The translations under genes and the position numbers were made by a program. From positions 310,001 to 374,000 of the forward strand of contig UBZP01000017.1 in NCBI GenBank assembly GCA_900469965.1: DNA of 64,000 nucleotides, written 5' to 3'. Of this stretch, positions 34,399 through 42,904 are shown piece after piece. A model generated the notes under the pieces. The model was given only the letters and a program-made list of their open reading frames with translations. It did not search any database and had not been told where the DNA came from. This DNA is from Hyphomicrobiales bacterium. Lineage in GTDB: Bacteria > Pseudomonadota > Alphaproteobacteria > Rhizobiales > Rhizobiaceae. Each line of letters starts with the position of its first letter. Position 1 is the first letter of the stretch.

Positions 34399-35166
34399 AT
34401 GACCCGCATCTGGCGAACCCGCCTTCTTGTAGCCGCCCTTTTTGCCGCAGCCGCCTTTCTGCTTTTCATCGGCATGCCTGCCGCCATCGATCGGGACGCG
34501 CCCGACGCCGCCACGCCGGTCCAAGCCGCCGAGGAGGATGCGGATGACATGGAGGCAGCACTCGCGATCGAACAGTCCAAACAGGACGCGATGCAGGCCA
34601 TCCAGCATCAGCTTTCCAGGCCGTTTGCGGATTTCACCGAGGCGTACGAGACGACGATCCGCGAGCGGCAGGAGAAGGCCGCGCTGCTGGTCCAAGCCAT
34701 CGTCGTTCCTGGCGACTGCAACGTCGGCGGTCTCGCGGGCATCGCGAAGGCCCCGGACGAATTCGTCAGGTCGAGGGCGCTGAAGGACGGCAGGAACGAG
34801 CTGGAGGCCACCCGCGCAAAGCTCGTGGAGGACGCCCGGACCCTGCAACTGGAGCTTTCCTCGGATGCCCCTCCTATCGTGACCGACGACGTCGTCGGCC
34901 TGATGGACCGCACCGTGCAGCAGATCGGGACGATCAACGCGGACTACGCGCAATTCTGCACCGACGCGCAGCGAAAGATCTCCGAGCTGCCGGCATCGGA
35001 TGGCGCGAACATGATGGCCCTGTCGACCAGTCTGCAGGGCAGGGAGGCGGAAGCCGCCAAGCAGATTGAGCAGATCATCGAGACCATGAACAGCGACGTC
35101 GATGCCGTCGACGCGGTGCTGGTGAACTGGCTGGCGGATCCAGTTCGGCGGGCGATGGCGAACTAA
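34399..35166 (+). CDS. membrane-anchored periplasmic helical protein, unidentified
   Basis: The 255-residue product has an N-terminal hydrophobic segment (about 8-28, LLVAALFAAAAFLLFIGM) followed by a long, mostly helical region (EEDADDMEAALAIEQSKQDAMQAIQHQL, LQGREAEAAKQIEQIIETM). It contains two Cys (GDCNVGG, QFCTDAQ) that may form a disulphide. The ribosome-binding site before ATG 34399 is weak. It follows the lipoprotein gene by 87 bp. The two may form an envelope pair under the divergent LysR regulator. I recognise no family. Confidence 0.65.
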   Translation: MTRIWRTRLLVAALFAAAAFLLFIGMPAAIDRDAPDAATPVQAAEEDADDMEAALAIEQSKQDAMQAIQHQLSRPFADFTEAYETTIRERQEKAALLVQAIVVPGDCNVGGLAGIAKAPDEFVRSRALKDGRNELEATRAKLVEDARTLQLELSSDAPPIVTDDVVGLMDRTVQQIGTINADYAQFCTDAQRKISELPASDGANMMALSTSLQGREAEAAKQIEQIIETMNSDVDAVDAVLVNWLADPVRRAMAN

Positions 35167-35230
35167 GTCCTGCCCCTGGGCGGTCGATCCTGGTCCGGCG
35201 ACGGGAGACAGGCCCGCAAGGCTGCGGCGT

Positions 35231-36139
35231 TCAGCGCCGCGCGGCGCGGGCGAGCTTCTGTTCGCGGAAGAAGATGAACAGGCCGGAGGCGACGATGCAG
35301 CCGGCGCCGATCATCATCGCGGCGCGCGGCACGTCGCCGAAGAACAGCCAGCCGAACAGCACCGCCCAGATCAGCAGCGTGTACTGCAGCGGCACCACGG
35401 TTGCGGCGTCGGCGAGCTTCAGCGACCGGTTCACCAGCATGTGCGCGCTCATCGCGACGATGCCGAGCAGGCTAAGGAGAGCGAGGTCGAGCGGCGGCAC
35501 CGGCGTCCAGTTCTCCGGGTGGACGGCGATGCCGGCGATCGAAACGACCACCGCGGCCGCCATCTGCCAGAAGACCAGCGTCGTATCCGGCGTCGCCCTG
35601 AGCGAGCGGCTGAAGATGATCGCGAAGGAATAGGCGACGCTGCCGCCGAGCGCGATCAGGGCGGGCAGCTTCAGGCTTTCCGCAGACGGCTCGAGCGCGA
35701 TGACCACGCCGGCAAAGCCGATCAGGATCGCCGTCCAGCGCCGCCAGCCGACGTGCTCGCCGAGCATCAGCGGGGAAAGAGCGGCGACATAGATCGGCGC
35801 GGCCAGCCAGTAGGTCATGGCATCGGCCAGCGGCATGTAGGCGACGGCGAAGTAGAAGGCGGTCGCCTCGACGGCGGAGAGCAGGGCGCGCAGCACCTGC
35901 AGGCGCGGACGGTCGACCCGCACGATCCGGTGCCAGCCATGGCGCCAGAAGAAGGGAAGCAGCACCGCGAGGGCCGCAAGGCTGCGGATCAGCATGACCT
36001 GCTGGGCCGAATAGGTCGCGACGAGCCATTTCCCGAGCACATCGTTCAGGGTGAACATCACCATGCCGAGCAGCATCAGGGCCACGCCGAGGCGCGTTCC
36101 GCCGGCATGGGAAAGGGAAGGGGCTGTGACGTCCGTCAT
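35231..36139 (-). CDS. EamA/DMT-family transporter
   Basis: The 302-residue protein has ten predicted membrane helices in two EamA repeats (MLLGMVMFTLNDVLGKWLV ... and VAYSFAIIFSRSL ... WAVLFGWLFFGDVP). This is the drug/metabolite transporter fold of small-molecule and amino-acid exporters of the RhtA/YdcZ kind. It ends in a basic cytoplasmic tail. It is divergent from the D-xylonate dehydratase gene across 265 bp. The substrate cannot be told from sequence. Confidence 0.88.
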   Translation of the reverse strand: MTDVTAPSLSHAGGTRLGVALMLLGMVMFTLNDVLGKWLVATYSAQQVMLIRSLAALAVLLPFFWRHGWHRIVRVDRPRLQVLRALLSAVEATAFYFAVAYMPLADAMTYWLAAPIYVAALSPLMLGEHVGWRRWTAILIGFAGVVIALEPSAESLKLPALIALGGSVAYSFAIIFSRSLRATPDTTLVFWQMAAAVVVSIAGIAVHPENWTPVPPLDLALLSLLGIVAMSAHMLVNRSLKLADAATVVPLQYTLLIWAVLFGWLFFGDVPRAAMMIGAGCIVASGLFIFFREQKLARAARR

Positions 36140-36404
36140 GATCGAGGTCCGGCGGTTTGGCGTCGCGCCGGCATGGACCTGCCCGCAGCGAGAATGGGAT
36201 CACCGGCTGTCCCACATTCCGGCCCCTCAATCCAGTCAGCAAAATTGATGGCTTCATCAGGACCGCGCATGAAGCATCGCCGCCATTGTCGAAAAGCGTG
36301 GCGGCACCGTTGATCCGGCCGCCAAGCAGTGAAATGTTCGGCGTCGAGGAAGAGGCGCGAACCGCCGGCCGGTTCGCCGCGCAGACACGGACAGGGAAGA
36401 GACG

Positions 36405-38192
36405 ATGGCAGGAAACATGCAGGACCGCGGTCGCCGGTTGCGCTCGCAGGAGTGGTTCGACAACCCCGACCACATCGACATGACGGCGCTCTACCTCGAG
36501 CGGTTCATGAACCAGGGGATCACGCCGGAGGAGCTGCGGTCGGGAAAACCGGTCATCGGCATTGCCCAGAGCGGCAGCGATCTGACGCCCTGCAACCGCC
36601 ATCACGTCGATCTCGCCAAGCGCGTGCGCGACGGCATCCGCGATGCCGGCGGGATCCCGATCGAGTTTCCGACGCATCCGATCTTCGAGAACTGCAAGCG
36701 GCCGACGGCGGCCCTCGACCGCAACCTCGCCTATCTCGGCCTGGTGGAGATCCTCTACGGCTATCCGCTCGACGGCGTCGTGCTGACGACGGGATGCGAC
36801 AAGACCACGCCGTCGGCGATCATGGCGGCCTCGACGGTCGACATTCCGGCGATCGTGCTGTCCGGCGGGCCGATGCTCGACGGCTGGCATGAGGGCGACC
36901 TCGTCGGCTCGGGCACGGTGCTGTGGCGCTCGCGCCGCAAGTATGCCGCAGGCGAGATCGATGCGGTGGAGTTCGTCGATGCGGTGATGGATTCGGCCCC
37001 CTCGATCGGCCACTGCAACACGATGGGCACGGCCTCGACGATGAACGCGCTCGCCGAGGCGCTCGGCCTGTCGCTGACGGGTTGCGCTGCGATTCCCGCC
37101 GCCTATCGCGAGCGCGGGCAGATGGCCTACCGGACGGGCCGGCGCGCGGTCGAACTGGTGATCGAGAACATCCGGCCTTGCGACATCCTCACCCGGGCGG
37201 CCTTCCTCAACGCCGTGCGCGTCAATTCCGCGATCGGCGGCTCCACCAATGCGCAGCCGCATCTGGCGGCGATGGCCAAGCATGCCGGCGTCGAGCTGCG
37301 CCCGGAGGACTGGCAGGAGCACGGCTACGACATTCCGCTGCTCGCCGACGTGCAGCCGGCCGGCCGCTTCCTCGGCGAGCGCTTCCACCGCGCCGGCGGC
37401 GTGCCGGCGATCATGCGCGAACTGCTCGACGCCGGCAGGCTCGATGGCAGCTGTCCGACGGTCACCGGCAGGAGCGTGGCGCAGAATCTCGAGGGACGGC
37501 AGGCGACCGATCGCGAGGTGATCCGGCCGTTCGACCAGCCGTTGAAGGAGCGCGCGGGGTTCCTGGTGCTGAAGGGCAACCTGTTCGACTTCGCGATCAT
37601 GAAGACCAGCGTGATCTCGGAGGAGTTTCGCGCGCGCTATCTCAGCGAGCCGGGCCGGGAGGGCGTGTTCGAGGGACGGGCGATCGTGTTCGACGGCTCG
37701 GAGGACTATCACCGGCGCATCAACGATCCTGCACTCGACATCGACGAGCGCTGCATTCTCGTCATCCGCGGCGCCGGCCCGCTCGGCTGGCCGGGCTCGG
37801 CGGAGGTGGTCAACATGCAGCCGCCCGACCATCTCCTGAAGCGGGGCGTCACCAGCCTGCCGACCATCGGCGACGGACGCCAGTCGGGGACCGCCGACAG
37901 TCCCTCCATTCTCAATGCCTCGCCGGAAAGTGCCGCCGGCGGCGGGCTCGCCTGGCTGCGCACCGGCGACAGGATCCGCATCGATCTCGCGACGGGACGT
38001 TGCGACATGCTGGTGGACGAAGCGGAGATCGACCGGCGACGGAAGGACGGCATCCCGCCGGTCCCCGCCGATGCGACGCCCTGGCAGCGGATCTACCGGA
38101 AGACCGTCACCCAGCTGTCCGACGGCGCGGTGATCGACGGGGCGGCGGAGTTCCGCGGCATCGCTGCGACCCCGCCGCGGCACAACCACTGA
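36405..38192 (+). CDS. xylD: D-xylonate dehydratase (IlvD/Edd family, Caulobacter XylD type)
   Basis: The 595-residue Fe-S dehydratase converts D-xylonate to 2-keto-3-deoxy-D-xylonate in oxidative pentose catabolism. It recalls Caulobacter XylD in length and sequence (EWFDNPDHIDMTALYLERFMNQGITPEELRSGKPVIGIAQ, IFENCKRPTAALDRNLAYLGLVE). Cluster cysteines are Cys63 (TPCNRHH), Cys131 (TTGCDKTTP) and Cys204 (GHCNTMGTAS). The C-terminal domain has GDGRQSGTADSPSILNASPE. The remaining xylose genes are not in the window. It converges on cysG. Related arabinonate or gluconate activity is possible. Confidence 0.9.
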   Translation: MAGNMQDRGRRLRSQEWFDNPDHIDMTALYLERFMNQGITPEELRSGKPVIGIAQSGSDLTPCNRHHVDLAKRVRDGIRDAGGIPIEFPTHPIFENCKRPTAALDRNLAYLGLVEILYGYPLDGVVLTTGCDKTTPSAIMAASTVDIPAIVLSGGPMLDGWHEGDLVGSGTVLWRSRRKYAAGEIDAVEFVDAVMDSAPSIGHCNTMGTASTMNALAEALGLSLTGCAAIPAAYRERGQMAYRTGRRAVELVIENIRPCDILTRAAFLNAVRVNSAIGGSTNAQPHLAAMAKHAGVELRPEDWQEHGYDIPLLADVQPAGRFLGERFHRAGGVPAIMRELLDAGRLDGSCPTVTGRSVAQNLEGRQATDREVIRPFDQPLKERAGFLVLKGNLFDFAIMKTSVISEEFRARYLSEPGREGVFEGRAIVFDGSEDYHRRINDPALDIDERCILVIRGAGPLGWPGSAEVVNMQPPDHLLKRGVTSLPTIGDGRQSGTADSPSILNASPESAAGGGLAWLRTGDRIRIDLATGRCDMLVDEAEIDRRRKDGIPPVPADATPWQRIYRKTVTQLSDGAVIDGAAEFRGIAATPPRHNH

Positions 38193-38246
38193 AGCCGCGG
38201 CAGACAGCGGGCCGGACGGACGGGCAAGGCGTGTTCGCCGGCCGCC

Positions 38247-39785
38247 TCAGCCGACAGCCTTCGCCGGCGCCGGCCCGTCGGCAAGACCGCCGGCGTCGCG
38301 GTCATCGTTGCCGGCGGTGGTGCGGGCAGCCAGCGCGCTGCCGATGGCGATGAGCACCGGATTGTCGAAGCCGATCTCCGCAATGCCGTCGGCCAGCCGT
38401 TCCAGCGTGCCGCTCCATTTGCGCTCCGTCGGCCGGCTGACGTCGCTGATGACGATCGCCGCCGTTGCCGGCGGCAGGCCCTCGGCCACCAGCCGGTCGG
38501 CGATCAGCGCCGCGGTGCGTCCGCCCATGTAGAAGACCGTCGTGGTGCGCGGGTCGGCGACCGAGCGCCAGTCGACGTCCGTCGGCAGGCCGCCGTGGCG
38601 CGAGTGGCCGGTGATGAAGCGGACCGACTGGGCGTGGTCGCGGTGCGTCAGCGAGAGGCCGAGCCGCGAGGCCATGGCGCTGGCGGCCGTGATGCCGGGG
38701 ATGACGTCGACGGCGATCCCCTCGCGGTCGAGATGGGCGATCTCCTCGCCGGCGCGGCCGAAGACCATCGGATCGCCGGATTTCAGCCGCACGACCCGCT
38801 TGCCGGCCTTGGCGAGCTTGACCATCGTCGCGTTGATGTCCTCTTGGCGGCAGCTCTCGCGCCCGCCGCGCTTGCCGACGAGCAGGCGCTTGGCTTCCCG
38901 TCGGGCGAGCTCGAGCACGTCGTCCGAGACGAGGTCGTCGAAGAGGATGACGTCGGCCGCCTGCAGGGCGCGGACGGCTTTCAGCGTGAGGAGTTCGGCG
39001 TCGCCGGGGCCCGCGCCGACCAGCGTCACGCGGCCGGCGGAGGGGGCTGTGGCGATCCTTTCGGCGTCTGCGAGAAGCGCCCGGCCGGCGCTCTTCTCCG
39101 GCGCGGCGACCGTGGCGAAGGCCCGGTCGACGAAACGCTCCCAGAAGGCGCGGCGCTGCGGGCCGGGCAGCAGGCTTGCATTGACGCGCTCGCGCAAACC
39201 TTGCGCGAGTTCGGCCCAGGACTTGAGGCTGCGCGGCAGCAGCGTCTCGATCCGGCGGCGGATCGCCTGCGCGAGGATCGGTGCGGCGCCGTCGGTGGAA
39301 ATCGCAACGACGACGGGCGAGCGGTTGACGATCGATCCGAACTGGAACTGGCAGAAGGCCGGCTTGTCGATGACGTTGACGGGGACGCCGGCGGCCCGGG
39401 CCGATTCGTAGAAGCTCCGGGCGTCCGCATCGTCCTCGCAATCGGCGATCGCCAGCGCGGCGCCAGCGAAAGCGGCGCTGTCCCAGTCCCTCGGGTGATG
39501 GACGTAGCCGCCGGGGCGATCGGTGCTGGCGCCGTCTGCTCGCGGGGCGAGCGCCGCTCCGCCCTGGGCGTCTCCCATCAGCGCCGCGAATGTCTCGGAA
39601 AGCTCAGGCGCGTAGACATGCACCTCGGCGCCGCAGGCGGCCAGCAGCTCGGCCTTCCAGGCGGCGGCATCGGAGCCCCCGGCGACGATGGCCCGTTTGC
39701 CCTGCAGCGACCAGAAGACCGGCAGCTTCGCAAGTGCCTCCATGCGGGCGGGAGCGTCATTCCGCTGCGGCTGCAAGGCATCCAT
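38247..39785 (-). CDS. cysG: siroheme synthase CysG (precorrin-2 dehydrogenase/ferrochelatase and uroporphyrinogen-III methyltransferase)
   Basis: The 512-residue fusion makes siroheme for the nitrite reductase encoded upstream. The N-terminal dehydrogenase/chelatase part (about 18-240) has a Rossmann start (AIVAGGSDAAAWKAELLAACGAEVHVYAP). The SUMT part (about 255-490) has VTLVGAGPGDAELLTLKAVRALQAADVILFDDLVS and RLKSGDPMVFGRAGEE. The ATG at 39785 overlaps nasA by 29 nt and follows GGGGGA. An ATG at 39743 is an alternative start but lacks a ribosome-binding site. It is the last gene of the nitrate operon. Confidence 0.92.
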   Translation of the reverse strand: MDALQPQRNDAPARMEALAKLPVFWSLQGKRAIVAGGSDAAAWKAELLAACGAEVHVYAPELSETFAALMGDAQGGAALAPRADGASTDRPGGYVHHPRDWDSAAFAGAALAIADCEDDADARSFYESARAAGVPVNVIDKPAFCQFQFGSIVNRSPVVVAISTDGAAPILAQAIRRRIETLLPRSLKSWAELAQGLRERVNASLLPGPQRRAFWERFVDRAFATVAAPEKSAGRALLADAERIATAPSAGRVTLVGAGPGDAELLTLKAVRALQAADVILFDDLVSDDVLELARREAKRLLVGKRGGRESCRQEDINATMVKLAKAGKRVVRLKSGDPMVFGRAGEEIAHLDREGIAVDVIPGITAASAMASRLGLSLTHRDHAQSVRFITGHSRHGGLPTDVDWRSVADPRTTTVFYMGGRTAALIADRLVAEGLPPATAAIVISDVSRPTERKWSGTLERLADGIAEIGFDNPVLIAIGSALAARTTAGNDDRDAGGLADGPAPAKAVG

Positions 39786-42411
39786 CGATGATCCCCCTGA
39801 TCTCGGCGCGGCAGGAGCCGCAATTGGTTCCGGCATTGGTCTGCTTGCCGACGTCGGCGACGGTGTGGCAGCCGCCGCGGACCGCGGCGACGATCTGGTT
39901 GACGCCGACGGAGAAGCACGAGCAGACGGTCGCGCCCGGATCGGGCCGGTCGGCGCCGGGGCGGCCGGCGACGAGGGTGAAGCGCTTGCGTAGGTCGCCA
40001 TGTTCGGCGCTCAGCTGCGATACCGCCCAGTTGCGCGCGACCGCCACCGGCTCGCGGGCGAGGAAGAGGGCGGCGAGCAGCCGGTCGCCGTCGAAGAAGG
40101 CGAGCCGGAGGTCTCCGGTCTGGCGGTCGGCATAGCCGAGCGGCTCGAGGTCGGGGGAAAGGGCGAAGGTGCTGCGGCACCACGCCGCCCAGTCCTCGAC
40201 CGCCCGGCCGAAGGCGAGTTCGATCCGCCAGCCGCCATCGGCCCTGGCGATGGCCCAATAGTCCGCCTCGGGTGCCGAGGGCCTTTGGGCGGACACGGCA
40301 AAGCCGTATGTCGAGGCCGCGAAGGGGCGGGCGGTGACGGCGACGTTCTTCGATGCCGGCTGGCCGGATACCCTGTCGGTGACCGGCGGCACGAGCGCAT
40401 CGATGCGGGCCTTTGCGGCGAACTGGTCGTTCCAGTGCATCGGCACGAAGATGCTGCCGCGCGCCTGGCGGTCGGTGACGAGGGCGCGCACGATGGCCGT
40501 TCCGAGCGGGCTCTCGACCTCCACGAGGTCGGCATTGGCGACCCCGATGTCCATCGCGTCGCGCGGATGGATCTCGGCGAACGGTTCGGCGATATGGGCG
40601 GAGAGGCGGGCGCTCTTGCCCGTCCGCGTCATCGTGTGCCACTGGTCGCGGATGCGGCCGGTGTTGAGCGTGAAGGGGTAGGCGGCGCTGGTGCGGTCCG
40701 TCTCGGCCGGCACGGCGGGGACGAAGCGCGCCTTGCCGTCGGCATGGTAGTAACCGCCTTTCGCGAAGAAGCGCGTCGTCGCCGGCCTGCCGCCTTCGGG
40801 TTGCGGCCACTGGAACGGCGCCAGGGCGTCATAGGCGGCGTGTCCGATTGCGGCATGGGCGCCGATGTCGAAATCGCGGCTGCCGTCGTTTTCGAAGGTC
40901 GAGAGGCGCGCGTGCTCGCCGAAGATGTCCGAGGGCGAGGCGTAGTCGAAGCCGGAATAGCCCATGCGACGGGCCACTTCGGCCAATTGCCACCAGTCGG
41001 CGCGGGCATCGCCGGGCGCGGCGAGGAACGGGCGCTGGCGCGAGATGCGGCGCTCGGAATTGGTGACGGTGCCGTCCTTCTCGCCCCATCCGATGGAGGG
41101 CAGCAGCACGTGCGCGTGGCGGGCGCTGTCGGTCGTCGCCAGCATGTCGGATACGACGACAAAGGGGCAGGCCCGGATCGCCGCCTCGACCGCGCCGGCA
41201 TCCGGCATCGAGACGACCGGGTTGGTGGCCATGATCCACAGCGCCTTGATGCGACCGTCGGCCACGGCCTGGAACATGTCCACCGCCTTCAGTCCCGGCC
41301 GCCCGGCGATCGTGGGCGACTGCCAGAAGCGCTGCACGCGGTCGCGGTCCTCGGCGTTCTCGATCGCCATGTGCGCGGCCAGCATGTTGGCGAGGCCACC
41401 GACTTCGCGGCCGCCCATGGCGTTCGGCTGCCCGGTCAGGGAGAAGGGCCCCATGCCGGGACGGCCGATGCGGCCGGTGGCGAGGTGACAGTTGATGATG
41501 GCGTTGACCTTGTCGGTGCCGGAGGCGGACTGGTTGACGCCCTGGCTGTAGCAGGTGACGACCTTCTCGGTCCGCTCGAACAGGCCGAAGAACTGGCGGA
41601 GCTCGCTGGCGCCGAGCCCGGTCCGCTCCATCAGCGCGGGAAACGTCATCGTGCTCGCAGCGGCGAAGGCCTCCGCAAAGCCGGCCGTGTGGGCCGTGAC
41701 ATAGTTCTCGTCGATCGCCGTGCTCTTTGCCAGGTGCGCCAGGAGGCCGTTGAACAGGGCCACGTCGCCGTCCGGGCGGATGGCCAGGTGCAGGTCGGCG
41801 ATGTCGGACGTCATCGTCCGGCGCGGGTCGATGACGACCACCTTCATGCCCGGCCGCGCCGCCTTGGCGGCCGCCAGCCGCTGGTAGATGACGGGATGGC
41901 ACCAGGCGAGGTTCGAACCGGTCAGGATCACCAGGTCGGCAAGCTCGAGATCCTCGTAGGTCCCGGGCACCGTATCGGCGCCGAAGGCGCGGCGATGGCC
42001 GGCGACGGAGGAGGACATGCACAGGCGGGAATTGGTGTCGATGTTGGCCGAGCCGATGAAGCCCTTCATCAGCTTGTTGGCGACATAGTAGTCCTCGGTC
42101 AGCAACTGGCCGGAGACGTAGAAAGCGACCGAATCCGGGCCGTGCTCGGCGATGGCCCCGGCGAAGCGTGTTGCCACGAGATCCAGCGCCTCGTCCCAAC
42201 CGGCCCGCCTGCCATCGATTTCGGGATGGAGCAGGCGCCCGTCGAGGTCGATGGTCTCGGCGAGCGCCGAGCCCTTCGAGCACAGGCGCCCGTAGTTCGC
42301 CGGATGCTCGGGATCACCCTTGACGGAGACACGGCCATCGTCTTCGACGCGCGCGATCACGCCGCAGCCGACGCCGCAATAGGGGCAGGTGGTCCGGGTT
42401 TCAGTCGGCAT
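39757..42411 (-). CDS. nasA: assimilatory nitrate reductase, catalytic subunit NasA
   Basis: The 884-residue molybdopterin oxidoreductase reduces nitrate to nitrite in the cytoplasm. An N-terminal [4Fe-4S] motif CPYCGVGCGV ... RLCSKG (residues 9-45) precedes the bis-MGD domains, including the invariant SRLCMSSSVAGH region. A C-terminal BFD-like [2Fe-2S] domain (about 830-880: VCSCFSVGVNQIV ... TNCGSC) supplies an extra electron entry point, as in Klebsiella NasA. No flavoprotein reductase subunit is present in the operon. AGGAG precedes the ATG. It lies between nirD and cysG, all in one direction. Confidence 0.95.
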   Translation of the reverse strand: MPTETRTTCPYCGVGCGVIARVEDDGRVSVKGDPEHPANYGRLCSKGSALAETIDLDGRLLHPEIDGRRAGWDEALDLVATRFAGAIAEHGPDSVAFYVSGQLLTEDYYVANKLMKGFIGSANIDTNSRLCMSSSVAGHRRAFGADTVPGTYEDLELADLVILTGSNLAWCHPVIYQRLAAAKAARPGMKVVVIDPRRTMTSDIADLHLAIRPDGDVALFNGLLAHLAKSTAIDENYVTAHTAGFAEAFAAASTMTFPALMERTGLGASELRQFFGLFERTEKVVTCYSQGVNQSASGTDKVNAIINCHLATGRIGRPGMGPFSLTGQPNAMGGREVGGLANMLAAHMAIENAEDRDRVQRFWQSPTIAGRPGLKAVDMFQAVADGRIKALWIMATNPVVSMPDAGAVEAAIRACPFVVVSDMLATTDSARHAHVLLPSIGWGEKDGTVTNSERRISRQRPFLAAPGDARADWWQLAEVARRMGYSGFDYASPSDIFGEHARLSTFENDGSRDFDIGAHAAIGHAAYDALAPFQWPQPEGGRPATTRFFAKGGYYHADGKARFVPAVPAETDRTSAAYPFTLNTGRIRDQWHTMTRTGKSARLSAHIAEPFAEIHPRDAMDIGVANADLVEVESPLGTAIVRALVTDRQARGSIFVPMHWNDQFAAKARIDALVPPVTDRVSGQPASKNVAVTARPFAASTYGFAVSAQRPSAPEADYWAIARADGGWRIELAFGRAVEDWAAWCRSTFALSPDLEPLGYADRQTGDLRLAFFDGDRLLAALFLAREPVAVARNWAVSQLSAEHGDLRKRFTLVAGRPGADRPDPGATVCSCFSVGVNQIVAAVRGGCHTVADVGKQTNAGTNCGSCRAEIRGIIDGCLAAAAE

Positions 42412-42439
42412 TCGGGGCTCCTGTCAGGCGATCAGACGG

Positions 42440-42769
42440 TCACTCCGCCGCCATCATCACGGCTTCGAGCGCGATGAAGAGCTTTCCGTCTTCGTTCCTT
42501 AAGGGGATGGTCCGCACCGAACCCTCGTCGGCGCCGAGCGCCTTGCCGGTTTCCAGCGAAATGACCCAGTTGTGCAGGGGACATGTCACCGAATTGCCGT
42601 GCACGATGCCCTGGCTGAGCGGTCCGCCCTTGTGCGGGCAATGATCCTCGATGGCGAAGACCTCGTTCTCGGCGGTGCGGAACACGCCGATCTTGCCCTG
42701 CGGCGTCTTCACGCAGCGCGCGCCGCGCAGCGGGATGTCGTCGATGCTGCCGATGTGGAACCAGTTCAT
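42440..42769 (-). CDS. nirD: nitrite reductase small subunit NirD (Rieske)
   Basis: The 109-residue Rieske-like protein has EDHCPHKGGPLSQG (Cys-x-His) and VTCPLHNWVISLETG (Cys-x2-His), the [2Fe-2S] ligands of the canonical kind. It is the small partner of NirB. The ATG at 42769 has AGGACAGG upstream. An upstream ATG at 42853 would add a low-complexity stretch and is not used. It sits 135 bp after nirB and 28 bp before nasA. Confidence 0.94.
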   Translation of the reverse strand: MNWFHIGSIDDIPLRGARCVKTPQGKIGVFRTAENEVFAIEDHCPHKGGPLSQGIVHGNSVTCPLHNWVISLETGKALGADEGSVRTIPLRNEDGKLFIALEAVMMAAE

Positions 42770-42904
42770 CTGCCTGTCCTTTCTGTCCTCTTCCGCGCGG
42801 CCGGAGCCGGCTGCCGTGGAAATTTCCCGGCGGGGCAGGTCTCCTCCAGACACCGCCCCGCCCGCCGCTTTGCGGCGACCTCGATCCTCAAGGGAGAGAC
42901 GCGA

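Noticed and set aside
40000..42477. 825-codon open frame on the plus strand
   Set aside because: It is a complementary-frame shadow of nasA with Arg/Gly/His-biased composition and no ribosome-binding site.
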